A DNA stretch of 64,000 nucleotides, from the NCBI RefSeq assembly GCF_007741495.1, contig NZ_CP036262.1, forward strand, positions 3,286,001 to 3,350,000, in the 5' to 3' direction. Positions 46,601 to 52,740 of the stretch are shown one piece after another. Each line of letters opens with the position of its first letter. Position 1 is the first letter of the stretch. The position numbers and the translations under genes are program-made. The notes beneath the pieces are model-generated. The model was not told where the DNA came from. It did no database searches and worked only from the letters and a program-made list of their open reading frames with translations. The DNA is from Roseimaritima multifibrata. Its GTDB lineage: Bacteria > Planctomycetota > Planctomycetia > Pirellulales > Pirellulaceae.

Positions 46601-46850
46601 AGTTCGATTGGCTTGGGCCCGCATGGTCCAAGCCAGCGTCGATCGAAACAGGTGCGCGCCCGGCCTTGGATTCATCCCGTGACACGTAGTCATGGAATTC
46701 AGTCAGGTTTACGAAGGCCGTTGTCATTTCAATGTCATTGTTGAGGCGCAATAGGGCAGCAACTCGTACAAAGGAATTACAAAACTTCATGACGCTCCAT
46801 CGGAAGTCCATTGCAACGTTGCAATCTTTTTTTCGATGGAGAGGTTTCAA
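40656..46850 (-). CDS. Giant hybrid: pseudokinase - degenerate NTPase - TPR - GAF - histidine kinase - receiver
   Basis: The 2064-residue protein follows the order of bacterial Ser/Thr-kinase/ATPase/GAF/histidine-kinase hybrids. After an (QSNSG)n stretch (about residues 80-105), a kinase-like domain spans about 110-365. Its catalytic loop reads HGWLSSGTVFFD near 217, without the Asp, while SPEASG and SDFYSLG are kept. An NTPase-type domain (about 385-750) has TGVDVNQRR where a Walker A GKS/T should be, but LLFDELD near 535. TPR-like helices cover about 750-1310 and a GAF domain about 1315-1473. A coiled coil leads to HisKA with SHEIRTP (His1538). HATPase motifs follow (NAIKF near 1650, DSGIGI, GTGLGLAI). 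A receiver-like segment without a clear phosphoacceptor (about 1775-1885) precedes a canonical receiver with Asp1983 (LMDVDMPRMDG). The true start may be ATG 46790 (GGAG upstream) or 46727. No membrane helix is evident. Confidence 0.9.
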   Translation of the reverse strand: MKPLHRKKDCNVAMDFRWSVMKFCNSFVRVAALLRLNNDIEMTTAFVNLTEFHDYVSRDESKAGRAPVSIDAGLDHAGPSQSNSGQSNSGQSNSGQSNSGQSNSDHESFGPIKSLLVESRSSGVHYWAEWLESRDVSADTFRHIRNEWRHNAEQQPQGSLKQRRFWDNDGRVSRILDAPSGESLNSRMFKTCFQLDHALQIAISLSRCLESWHQRSRIHGWLSSGTVFFDTDFNIEIRERPISGGDLKFSHDVSLDELGFVSPEASGLISRPLTAASDFYSLGALLYGMVAGRPFIEAENASDYFEKQLCIEPARLRELGIRVPAALDDLVARLLRRDPRNRYESGAALTHDLEQILLFHRDPTVFGSFAIGTQDVRQELAETPLIGFDAELEQVRTGLETAQNGEGIVTVITGVDVNQRRLFLDEVSLDAKAGGFNVFRGSVSKTSTLKPLQSLEPVLEKITSLCLNDPELAKKVSAKTQLHAPILSEWLPELSAFWPEAEWTIGIEAHGSQRAANALTALLEVIAGATGGIALLFDELDSSDDFTRTVIRAVMDFAAEEQHNPFYCAVTADVTYTLRPYSETNCIQLAPLSEAEVEKCLQSSAGKMDPTITQSITRVADGDPAMAIAVLNRLIRQKVVTSSNSGWIAQTPLHEALRSDDSLAELLHEQVVGLTPDHRRLLAIAAVLGEQFNVELLAAISEQSLADTINMTNDALNRRLLWRDPRPGWFCFAANQIHHQMQHYLRDDEQQYIHLGAVRFLLKHDPTNYFDLAHHYDAAGKGLKAFETAMQAANIARQRYSLSVAYDQFRIALKWVERYAPLAEFIVCERLGHVCLLAGKYEEASEYLFKALEIAHDRHDQARVQQKIGEVAFKRGRFADAATHYELALTAIGVQVPKTFAAMLGSLVVQTVVQTCHSLLPAHWVVRNKELSEVDQLRLQLLSRLSHVYWFSRHKLWTLSNHLRSMNDAERFPPSLTLALVYSEHGPAMSLVRWFTRANHYLDRSLEIRTEKEDMWGQGQSLDYKGVVKLAEGDYEATITDSSRAVELLRQTGDVWEMNMAKYQKANALYRTGRLDEAVTTAIQVYESARNVGDRQSTGIILDVWARALPETLPLERITEEAARYRPDAQSHAQTQLGFARVLLHHNRIDDAIKTLRNAIDYCNNAGSLNTYIFPCFVWLGTAYRLRLEATNRRDGRRYKKNFKAANKAIRKAVAMARKFPGDLPHALRELGILNAIQGKTRAAHACFAKSQKVASRMGMPCEELETLEAFDELYHFGDSSKNGFPETLAGRLEHLRSLYSSSTEPSPQTATQTANLSLADRFSNVLKSGRRIAQALSADLVYAEARDAARRLLRGQHVDIVKIQVSGDQITTEILSEDIDDSGAQARVTKYNHLIEQALATHQAVCTAPDPSPLHETTGSAIAAPIAFHGDPVAIILVTHYDLKDLYGCDEQRIADFVTTIAGAALENADGFLRLKQINDTLEQRVLERTQAAEDRARQLTVSNEQLLATEDNLKRAIVQANTANEAKSRFLATISHEIRTPLNGILGMTCLASKATEDSRLIGYLNSVELSGQSLLTLINDLLDFSKLEAGKMELEQIPTDLSQVAGEVCRLLAASAWQKNLELVCDLDPFLPRTVIGDPSRIRQILMNLVGNAIKFTETGHICLAIRTVEESSRSSTIQFTVQDSGIGIAHEHIDKVFESFSQSDSSMTRRYGGTGLGLAICRELAEGMEGTIDVESEFGNGSTFTVTLVMPTVNQDRLVEPIAIFPPPQIMIIDPLPASQHAIANALKPVQAKTMACSPNPADTSPSTIDTMLESELDLIICSGEIPDQVWNHCSTTKTPTLWIRSGTSTASVPAVPWLTEIRSPAMCPEILAAAAEMLQYPRRQVSDDDAPVPAIAPKNETIIERSPEPTETFNEPVSTDPPSRTRSPRILVAEDGVINREVISGILEMQAYVAVLAKDGVEAVEIADQEEFDICLMDVDMPRMDGIEATRMIRMRDIPTGARRFPIVAMTAHSDDQIWASCKEAGMDAYISKPIQPEKLFETIQALCNETAPPITTPV
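46539..46613 (-). repeat. In-frame 15-bp tandem repeat encoding (QSNSG)n
   Basis: About five units of CCGAGTTCGAYTGGC (as read on the plus strand) run in tandem near the 5' end of the hybrid kinase gene, encoding QSNSG units. The units differ only at one C/T position. Changes in unit number would keep frame. Confidence 0.85.
46811..46824. promoter_or_regulatory. 14-bp perfect palindrome near the hybrid kinase start
   Basis: TTGCAACGTTGCAA is a perfect inverted repeat 21 bases upstream of the alternative start ATG 46790, and inside the longest reading frame. A half-like CGTTGCAA recurs at 47089-47096, in the methyltransferase promoter region. It could be an operator, which would favour the downstream start. 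Confidence 0.35.
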
Positions 46851-47312
46851 TACAAGTTATATTGCGGCTGCCCGATCTAACCCTAGGTCTGCAAATTACC
46901 TCCCGGCAGATTTTCTGCGGAAACCCGTACGAAATATTGACATAGTTTGCCGGGGTTGTTGCCCCCGCGAGCGAGGGTGACATCGTCTGTCATGCCGCGG
47001 AATGCCTTTTTGGGCCCTGGAGCCTGACATTTGCCAGGAATTTGGCGTTTCGATGCGGATTCGCTCTGCTTGTCGGAATCGGCACGACCGTTGCAATTGA
47101 ACCAAATTAGCACGATTTCTCTTATTAAAGAAAGGAATTTTCGTGCCGCTGCTAGCAAATGTTTTTTAAGAGCGGGGGGTAGGTGTTGACATTTTTTTCA
47201 GCCTTGAAATATTGCAGCCGTCGTACTGACAACGGAGCGTCTCTGACATGATTGTTGGGCCCCTCCGATGTGTCACGAATCTTATCTGTAGACCACCGCC
47301 GGGGCTCGCCTA
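46851..47312. other. Divergent promoter region between hybrid kinase and methyltransferase genes
   Basis: The 462-bp region has no gene. It includes a sigma-54-like element (47081-47095) and a TTGACA at 47186-47191 whose -10 partner (TATTGC) is poor. Both point towards the methyltransferase. Confidence 0.6.
47081..47095 (+). promoter_or_regulatory. Sigma-54-type (-24/-12) promoter candidate for the methyltransferase gene
   Basis: GGCACGACCGTTGCA matches the -24/-12 consensus TGGCACG-N4-TTGC with only the first T replaced by C. The GG and GC dinucleotides have the required 12-bp offset. It would start transcription near 47106, giving a leader of about 205 bases before ATG 47313. An upstream enhancer-binding protein is not identified. 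Confidence 0.45.
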
Positions 47313-48365
47313 ATGAGAATTGCTTCAACGAACAATGGAAAACGAGTCGTTGGTTCGAGTCGTTTAAATACAGCGAACAGCAATAAGTCGACCGGAGAAA
47401 AAACTTCAGAGACGCAAGCTCTGGTACAGGGAGAGCAACGGCTGCTTACGGTTTTAGATAGCGTCCAAGCCGATTTTGAAATCCCTTCGGCCGATGCCAA
47501 CGAAATCGCGATGGCCGTCGACCGACTGTTTCATGAACTCCGCTCAATCCGTCAAAGCGTTAGCGTGCAGGAGTGGAAGGCTCTGATTCAAATCGGCAGA
47601 CAACACCCGGTTTGCAGTCTGGTGCACCAAGATCCGTTTACCGCTCGAGCCTTCAACAAGCCGCGTGGGTATGCCGGGGATGCCGTGATGATGGATTACA
47701 TCTATGGTCGTGAAGAGGATTGGGAACGCCCCGCGGCAACCCGTCTTGGAGAGGCGATCTTTCGCTATACGACCGGCGCACCCGCATCTGCAGGCGTTCG
47801 GGAAAGACGTTGTTACGTCGCCGAACTGTTGGATGGGATCGCCAAACGCCAAACCAATCAGGAAGTTCTGGCGGTTGCCGCTGGTCATTGCCGTGAAGCA
47901 AGTCTTTCGCTTGCCATACGACGTCAACAATTCGATCGCTTTGTTGCGATGGATGCGGACCAAGAAAGCTTAGAAGAAGTTCGTCGGTGTTACGGCAGAT
48001 TTGGGATCGACCCCGAGGTCGCAAACATCCGTCAGATGCTGTCAGGGAAAATCAAACTCGGTAAATTTGATGTGATCTATTCGACGGGGTTGTACGATTA
48101 TCTCGCCGAATCGACCGCGGCCCGGCTGACCGCCAACCTCTTCGAGTGTTTGAATCCCGGCGGTAAATTGGTGATCGCCAATTTCTTGCCCGAGATCCGC
48201 GACATCGGCTACATGGAAATGTTCATGGACTGGCATCTGATCTATCGGGATCGAACCGATATGCTTGGGTTAGCAAGCCAGATCCCAGTATCCGCAATCG
48301 GAGAGATTCGATTGGTAGCGGAACCCAACGATAATATCATCGTGATTGAAATTTCAAAACGATAG
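47313..48365 (+). CDS. SAM-dependent methyltransferase, PhcB-like (3-hydroxy fatty acid methyl ester synthase family)
   Basis: The 350-residue cytoplasmic protein has a helical N-terminal part and the segment DPFTARAFNKPRGYAGDAVM. That segment recalls proteins annotated as extracellular-factor (3-hydroxypalmitate methyl ester) biosynthesis enzymes. The Rossmann-type half follows: EVLAVAAGHCRE near residue 184 as motif I, MDADQESLEEV near 212, FDVIYSTGLYDYL near 252 and LNPGGKLVIANF near 284. In Ralstonia, PhcB makes a fatty-acid methyl ester quorum signal read by the PhcS/PhcR two-component proteins. Here the gene is divergent from the giant hybrid kinase, which makes a comparable role attractive. 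The PhcB assignment rests on motif memory and should be treated as tentative; the methyltransferase fold is secure. Confidence 0.78.
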   Translation: MRIASTNNGKRVVGSSRLNTANSNKSTGEKTSETQALVQGEQRLLTVLDSVQADFEIPSADANEIAMAVDRLFHELRSIRQSVSVQEWKALIQIGRQHPVCSLVHQDPFTARAFNKPRGYAGDAVMMDYIYGREEDWERPAATRLGEAIFRYTTGAPASAGVRERRCYVAELLDGIAKRQTNQEVLAVAAGHCREASLSLAIRRQQFDRFVAMDADQESLEEVRRCYGRFGIDPEVANIRQMLSGKIKLGKFDVIYSTGLYDYLAESTAARLTANLFECLNPGGKLVIANFLPEIRDIGYMEMFMDWHLIYRDRTDMLGLASQIPVSAIGEIRLVAEPNDNIIVIEISKR

Positions 48366-49039
48366 TTTGCCAGCAGATAGCATTGGGTGAGAATCATCAC
48401 AAGCCTTCTTAGCGGAACGGCGCAAGCCGTCCGGCAATCGGTTCTGAAAACACACGCATGGGCCGGAGGGCTCGCGCCCTGCCGCTAAGAAAGTGCGGAC
48501 AGTCTTCTTAGCGGAACGGCGCAAGCCGTCCGGCCATCGGTTCTGAAATTGCACGCATGGGCCGGAGGGCTCGCGCCCTGCCGCTAAGAAAGTGCGGACA
48601 GTCTTCTTAGCGGAACGGCGCAAGCCGTCCGGTCAATCGGTTCTGAAAACACACGCATGGGCCGGAGGGCTCGCGCCCTGCCGCTAAGAAAGTGCGGACA
48701 GTCTTCTTGGCGGAACGGCGCAAGCCGTCCGGCCATCGGTTCTGAAATTGTACGCATGGGCCGGAGGGCTCGCGCCCTGCCGCTAAGAAAGTGCGGACAG
48801 TCTTCTTAGCGGAACGGCGCGAGCCGTCCGGCCATCGGTTCTGAAATTGCACGCATGGGCCGGAGGGCTCGCGCCCTGCCGCTAAGATAGTGCGGACAGT
48901 CTTCTAAGCCGTCCGGCCGGGGCTGCTTAAGGTCTCAGCGTTTCCCAGCTGATTTAGCCAAGCCCAAAAAACATCCACGCACTAGCCGGTCTTCCTCTTC
49001 GTACGATCACGACCGTTCGCATGCTTCTCTAGCGAGTCA
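48366..49039. other. Intergenic region filled by a tandem hairpin-repeat array
   Basis: It lies between the convergent methyltransferase and FadL-family genes. Open frames here are repeat translations and not genes. About 480 of the 674 bases are the array described separately; the rest shows nothing recognised. Confidence 0.7.
48408..48918 (+). repeat. Tandem array of five 82-bp hairpin elements with 99-bp period
   Basis: Full units occupy 48408-48489, 48507-48588, 48606-48688, 48706-48787 and 48805-48886, each followed by a 17-bp spacer (AAAGTGCGGACAGTCTT-like). A truncated copy starts at 48901. Each unit begins CTTAGCGGAACGGCGC and ends GCGCCCTGCCGCTAAG. The two 28-bp ends are inverted repeats matching at 24 of 28 positions, around a ~26-bp loop. 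This is a REP/BIME- or MITE-like structure. Diverged solo copies occur at 39449-39482 and 52614-52660. Confidence 0.9.
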
Positions 49040-50338
49040 CTAGAACCGACGTTGTGCCCCTACGAAGATCATATGGGTTTGTGTCGTGATTTTTGCGTTC
49101 GAGAAATCACCACCTGCATAGACGCTTTGCCCGGTCAACACTTCGGGCGCGAATGCAAATTGGTAGGCTCCGTCCAGTTCCCATCCACGATGTTCCAGCC
49201 CGTATCCGATCGAAAAGTGGTGCTTTAATGTCGTCTGCAGGTAGGTCGTCGTTGTGTTTGCTGGGACAGGATTGTCTTGGTATCGATAACCACAACGGAA
49301 GGTTTGTGAGTCAGTAACATCCAGCTCGTAGCCGGTGCTCACGATGATCGCGTCCTTCCATTGCAGCGGAAAGACTTCGTGAATCGTTGGACCGACAACG
49401 GCACGGTGAACGGGGCTGGTTGGATTGGTAAAGGTGAGGTTTAGATTGTCGAACGCGCTTGACCAGTCTTCCCACTCAAGGTCGACACCAAACCGTTGAC
49501 GGGAATCCAATTTGTGTTGGATCCCGATTCCAACCGAACGTGCCCACGTCATTCCCAGTTTGATGTCGTAATAACTAAATCCTAATGGGCCAGCTAAAAC
49601 TCCCGCTTGTCCTTCGGATTCAAAGCGGTTTTCGCTCTGGTAGTTGATGCCGATGGTTGTCTTATCGGTTAGCTGGTACTGGGTACCAAGTGACCATGTG
49701 AAAGCGGTTCCGGTTGCCTGTAAATCCAGGTTGGTCGGAGTTCCTGTAAGCGGAGCGGAGTTTAGGAAGTAGGGGCCTTCCAGTTCCACGTGACTGATCG
49801 CAAGTCCGATCGTTCCACCGACGGTCCAGCGGTCCGTCAAGCGAACCGAGGCTCCTGGCAACAGTCTTGCCAGTGCACCAAACGATTTGTAGGTTTGCGG
49901 TCCGGGAAGAAACGCAGGTCCGTCAAGCTCGTAATCGGAGGCAAATCCAGCCGGTGTGAACGCACCGAAACCGACAACAATGTCTTCGTTCAGTCGCTTG
50001 CCCAGCATCAGGTAGCCGAGGCCTGTTGGATGATCGGCGGCATTGGTGCGACCATTATCGGAATCGCGGTAGGTCAGGTTGGTGAATAGGCCAGCTCCTC
50101 CGACGTCAATAAACGTATCACAGTTGTCGCAGTCGCCAATCAGCCCTTGGATTCCCGCAGCGTTATCCATCAAGAGGACTCCGTTGTCTTGGAATCCAAG
50201 ATTGACGCCACCTCGCCCTGCTTCTCGTGCTGAAAGTGCATTGCTGATCGTTCCCGCAGCGTTTAGCTGTCCATCGCTAACGCATGACAAAAGGGAGAAC
50301 ACGCACATCCATACGAACCAACGACCCTGTAATAACAT
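49040..50338 (-). CDS. FadL/OmpP1/TodX-family outer-membrane protein
   Basis: From ATG 50338 the protein is 432 residues with a signal peptide (MLLQGRWFVWMCVFSLLSC...). ATG 50383 would add 15 residues. The mature start (NALSAREAGRGGVNLGFQDN) followed by DNAAGIQG matches the plugged N-terminus of FadL-family barrels. The rest is alternating beta-strand sequence ending in Phe (VGAQRRF), typical of outer-membrane beta-barrels. An extra CDNC pair lies near the start of the barrel. The family moves long-chain fatty acids and other hydrophobic molecules across the outer membrane. Its position next to a fatty-acid-methyl-ester-type methyltransferase suggests a possible link, but this is inference. 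Confidence 0.88.
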   Translation of the reverse strand: MLLQGRWFVWMCVFSLLSCVSDGQLNAAGTISNALSAREAGRGGVNLGFQDNGVLLMDNAAGIQGLIGDCDNCDTFIDVGGAGLFTNLTYRDSDNGRTNAADHPTGLGYLMLGKRLNEDIVVGFGAFTPAGFASDYELDGPAFLPGPQTYKSFGALARLLPGASVRLTDRWTVGGTIGLAISHVELEGPYFLNSAPLTGTPTNLDLQATGTAFTWSLGTQYQLTDKTTIGINYQSENRFESEGQAGVLAGPLGFSYYDIKLGMTWARSVGIGIQHKLDSRQRFGVDLEWEDWSSAFDNLNLTFTNPTSPVHRAVVGPTIHEVFPLQWKDAIIVSTGYELDVTDSQTFRCGYRYQDNPVPANTTTTYLQTTLKHHFSIGYGLEHRGWELDGAYQFAFAPEVLTGQSVYAGGDFSNAKITTQTHMIFVGAQRRF

Positions 50339-50787
50339 TTCCCCGCCCGGTAGTTCTTGAGTTGATAAGAGCGGGGACTTCATCGATGCGTACGGAATGG
50401 ATCGATCGTTTCGTCAGAACCGGTACCGCAAGAAACTTTGGAATGCCTCCGCGGCATACCGATTTCGATACCTGATCCCGAATGGAAAACGTGACTCAAA
50501 GCCAAATTTTGATGAAGCGCCGAGGAGTGGCGACAGATTAGTAGCGGACGTTCAAGTGGGGCGACCCGCTTGGAGTAGTGATTCGAATAGTAAAGTCTCT
50601 TCGAATCCGTTTTGTCCGGGAACCTATTTGTGGATGATCCTCAAACCGCCTGATTGCCTAAAACGCCACTCGAGTGCAGTTGCAGGTCGGTGGCTGTCCT
50701 GTTGAATCGGATTCAGCAATTGTTCAGGTACTGCTGAATTCGTAAACTAGTGAAGGAGGCTGGTGCGGGGGGTGCGGCCTGAATCGA
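50339..50787. other. Gap between the FadL-family and HD-GYP genes
   Basis: No gene is seen in this stretch. It must contain the promoter for the FadL-family gene. No canonical promoter, repeat or terminator was recognised. Confidence 0.5.
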
Positions 50788-51891
50788 TTAGAGCGTCTGT
50801 AGTGAAGAAACAATTTCCAGATTGCGTTTGAATCGCGGCAAGAATTCAGCATCTTTACGTTCGGCCGATTCGTTGAAATCGGTTTTGATCTTTCGGAAGA
50901 AATCTTCCAAGCGTAGGAATGCCTTCACGATATCGGGATCAAAATGGGTGCCAGCGCCCTCTCGGATGATCTGCACTGCTTTTTCGTGAGAGAAGGCCTT
51001 TTTGTACACGCGTTCGCTCGTTAAGGCGTCATAGACGTCGGCCACGGCAACAATTCGTCCACATAGTGGAATCTGTTCGCCTGATAGTCCTCTAGGATAA
51101 CCCGTCCCGTCCCAGCGTTCGTGGTGGGTAAGAGCAATCTGGTAGGCCATTTTCAGAACGGTCGCTTCAGGATGAGCGTCGACGACACTTTGCAACGTGT
51201 CGGCTCCGATCTGCGAGTGCATCGACATGATTGCAAATTCATCGTCCGTTAGCTTTCCTGGTTTTAACAGGATGCGATCGGGGATCCCAACCTTGCCGAT
51301 ATCATGCAGTGGGCTGGATTCATAGATCGATTGGATGTAAATCCCGTCGATGACTTCTTTGTAATCTTCCCAGCTGGACAGTTCCCCGCAAAGGGCTCGA
51401 CAGAACTCACGGATCCGCTCCAGGTGGCTTCCGGTTTCATTGTCACGGCTGTCGGCAAGCTTTGCCAAAGCAAAAATCATTAACTCGCGACTTTCTTGCA
51501 GCAGCAACCGCTCGCCCGCTCGAATGCGCATTCTCAGTTCACTTGGGCTGAACGGTTTGGACATATAGTCGTCCGCACCCGCATCCAAGCCCTCGATAAC
51601 GCTTTCGGTGTCACATCGTCCAGTCAGCAGGATTAGGTAGGTGTAATCGCACAAACTCCGCTCTCGAATCTCGCGGCAGAGTTCGATTCCGTTCATGCGA
51701 GGCATTTCGATATCGGAAATGACAATGCGGAATTTCCCCGTCCGGACATGGTGAATCGCTTCCACGCCATCGTTGGCAATGGTTGTTGGATACCCATATT
51801 CCGTCAACGCATGTTGAAGCGTTTCCGCTGCGATCGGGTCGTCGTCGACGACGAGTACATGCGTGTTTTCAGTCGATAGCTTATCCTTCAT
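50788..51891 (-). CDS. Response regulator with HD-GYP domain (cyclic-di-GMP phosphodiesterase type)
   Basis: The 367-residue protein has an N-terminal receiver (VLVVDDDP, phosphoacceptor in VISDIEMPRMNG, Lys in SKPFSP) to about residue 125. A short helix leads to an HD-GYP domain with LHDIGKVGIPD and HHERWDGTGYPRGLSG. The motif is complete, so cyclic-di-GMP hydrolysis is expected (RpfG-like architecture). It overlaps the Hpt gene by 4 bases (ATGA), so the two are translated together and probably exchange phosphate. GGGGAAAAA precedes the ATG. The giant hybrid kinase at 40656-46850 is a candidate phosphodonor through the Hpt protein. Confidence 0.95.
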   Translation of the reverse strand: MKDKLSTENTHVLVVDDDPIAAETLQHALTEYGYPTTIANDGVEAIHHVRTGKFRIVISDIEMPRMNGIELCREIRERSLCDYTYLILLTGRCDTESVIEGLDAGADDYMSKPFSPSELRMRIRAGERLLLQESRELMIFALAKLADSRDNETGSHLERIREFCRALCGELSSWEDYKEVIDGIYIQSIYESSPLHDIGKVGIPDRILLKPGKLTDDEFAIMSMHSQIGADTLQSVVDAHPEATVLKMAYQIALTHHERWDGTGYPRGLSGEQIPLCGRIVAVADVYDALTSERVYKKAFSHEKAVQIIREGAGTHFDPDIVKAFLRLEDFFRKIKTDFNESAERKDAEFLPRFKRNLEIVSSLQTL

Positions 51892-52337
51892 GATTTTTCC
51901 CCGTGAGACTCTACAGTCGGCGGCGATTGCGGAAATTCGGCAGAGACATATTTCTCAATGTCACGGTGCAGGCTACGCAATTGATCGAGTAAATCGAGCT
52001 GTTGCGACGTTTGCGCCTGTGCTGCGTCCGATTCCAGCATTTCGGCAACCTTTGCGATTGGTTCCGATGCCATTGTTTGCGCCGTGCCCCGATGACGATG
52101 CGCAAGAGAACGAATGCTCTCGCGGTCTCCCAGTCGGATTGCGGATTCAAGTAGATCGCATTCTGATACGGAATTTTCGACAAATCGATTTAGCATTCTG
52201 CCCGCCATTGCGGCGCTGCCTAGCATTCGTGCAAGCAATTGCTCACGATCGATGACCGGGGACCCGGTTGGATTTGTTTGAATCATGAAATTCGGTTCGA
52301 TTAGAAATTTGCCCAGCTCCAGGAATCTGGAGCACAT
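51888..52337 (-). CDS. Histidine phosphotransfer (Hpt) domain protein
   Basis: The 149-residue protein (starting at ATG 52337; ATG 52286 is also possible) consists of a helical bundle with SLAHRHRGTAQTM near residues 96-108. This matches the Hpt signature AHxxKG with Arg in place of Lys; the His of AH is the expected phosphoryl site. It overlaps the HD-GYP response regulator by 4 bases. Its likely role is to relay phosphate between a hybrid kinase and that receiver. A GGTGAG sequence lies upstream of 52337. Confidence 0.82.
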   Translation of the reverse strand: MCSRFLELGKFLIEPNFMIQTNPTGSPVIDREQLLARMLGSAAMAGRMLNRFVENSVSECDLLESAIRLGDRESIRSLAHRHRGTAQTMASEPIAKVAEMLESDAAQAQTSQQLDLLDQLRSLHRDIEKYVSAEFPQSPPTVESHGEKS

Positions 52338-52740
52338 GGTTTCTCACCACGTCCAGTAAACGCTAGCTTTCAGTTAAACAGAACCGGTGCGAAAACTTGT
52401 ACGGATTGCAAATCTTGGGTCTGGCGGGGACGGAACCCCCTGTAAGTAATCCGTCCAGCCCCTACATTCGGTAGTTGAAATGGCCTTCGCGATTCAGGAA
52501 TGCGAATAAATGAATCCGCTGCATTCATGTGAAACCGCTTTAATCGCGGAAATACTCGGTTTTATCGAATCCCATATAAGAGGGGGAGGGCGAAGCCCAA
52601 TGCCATCTGCTTTCTTAGCCGAACGGCGTGACCCGTCCGGAAATCGCATCGAAAACAGTATGAACCTGCCGGGCCGCTTGCACCGATCTGCTAAACAAAC
52701 CACCCGCAGATGCCAAGGTCGCTGACTTTGGGCCGAAGCC
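52338..52740. other. 403-bp gap between the Hpt and EamA genes
   Basis: No gene is seen. It carries a solo diverged copy of the hairpin repeat (52614-52660) and should contain the promoter of the Hpt/HD-GYP pair. Confidence 0.55.
52614..52660 (+). repeat. Solo diverged copy of the 48.4-kb hairpin repeat
   Basis: CTTAGCCGAACGGCG then CCCGTCCGG and GAAAACA follow the order of the left half of the array units, with several mismatches. Confidence 0.55.

Noticed and set aside
47186-47215. Sigma-70 promoter TTGACA with TATTGC before the methyltransferase
   Set aside because: The -10 hexamer is poor, and the sigma-54-type element is a better match, so it was not listed as a promoter.
48354-48852. 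Open frames on the minus strand containing repeated FQNRWPDGLRRSAKK-like sequence
   Set aside because: They are translations of the tandem hairpin repeat, with no start signal or conserved protein family.
48408-48918. Possible CRISPR array
   Set aside because: Repeats of 82 bp with invariant 17-bp spacers do not fit; CRISPR spacers are unique and no cas genes are present.
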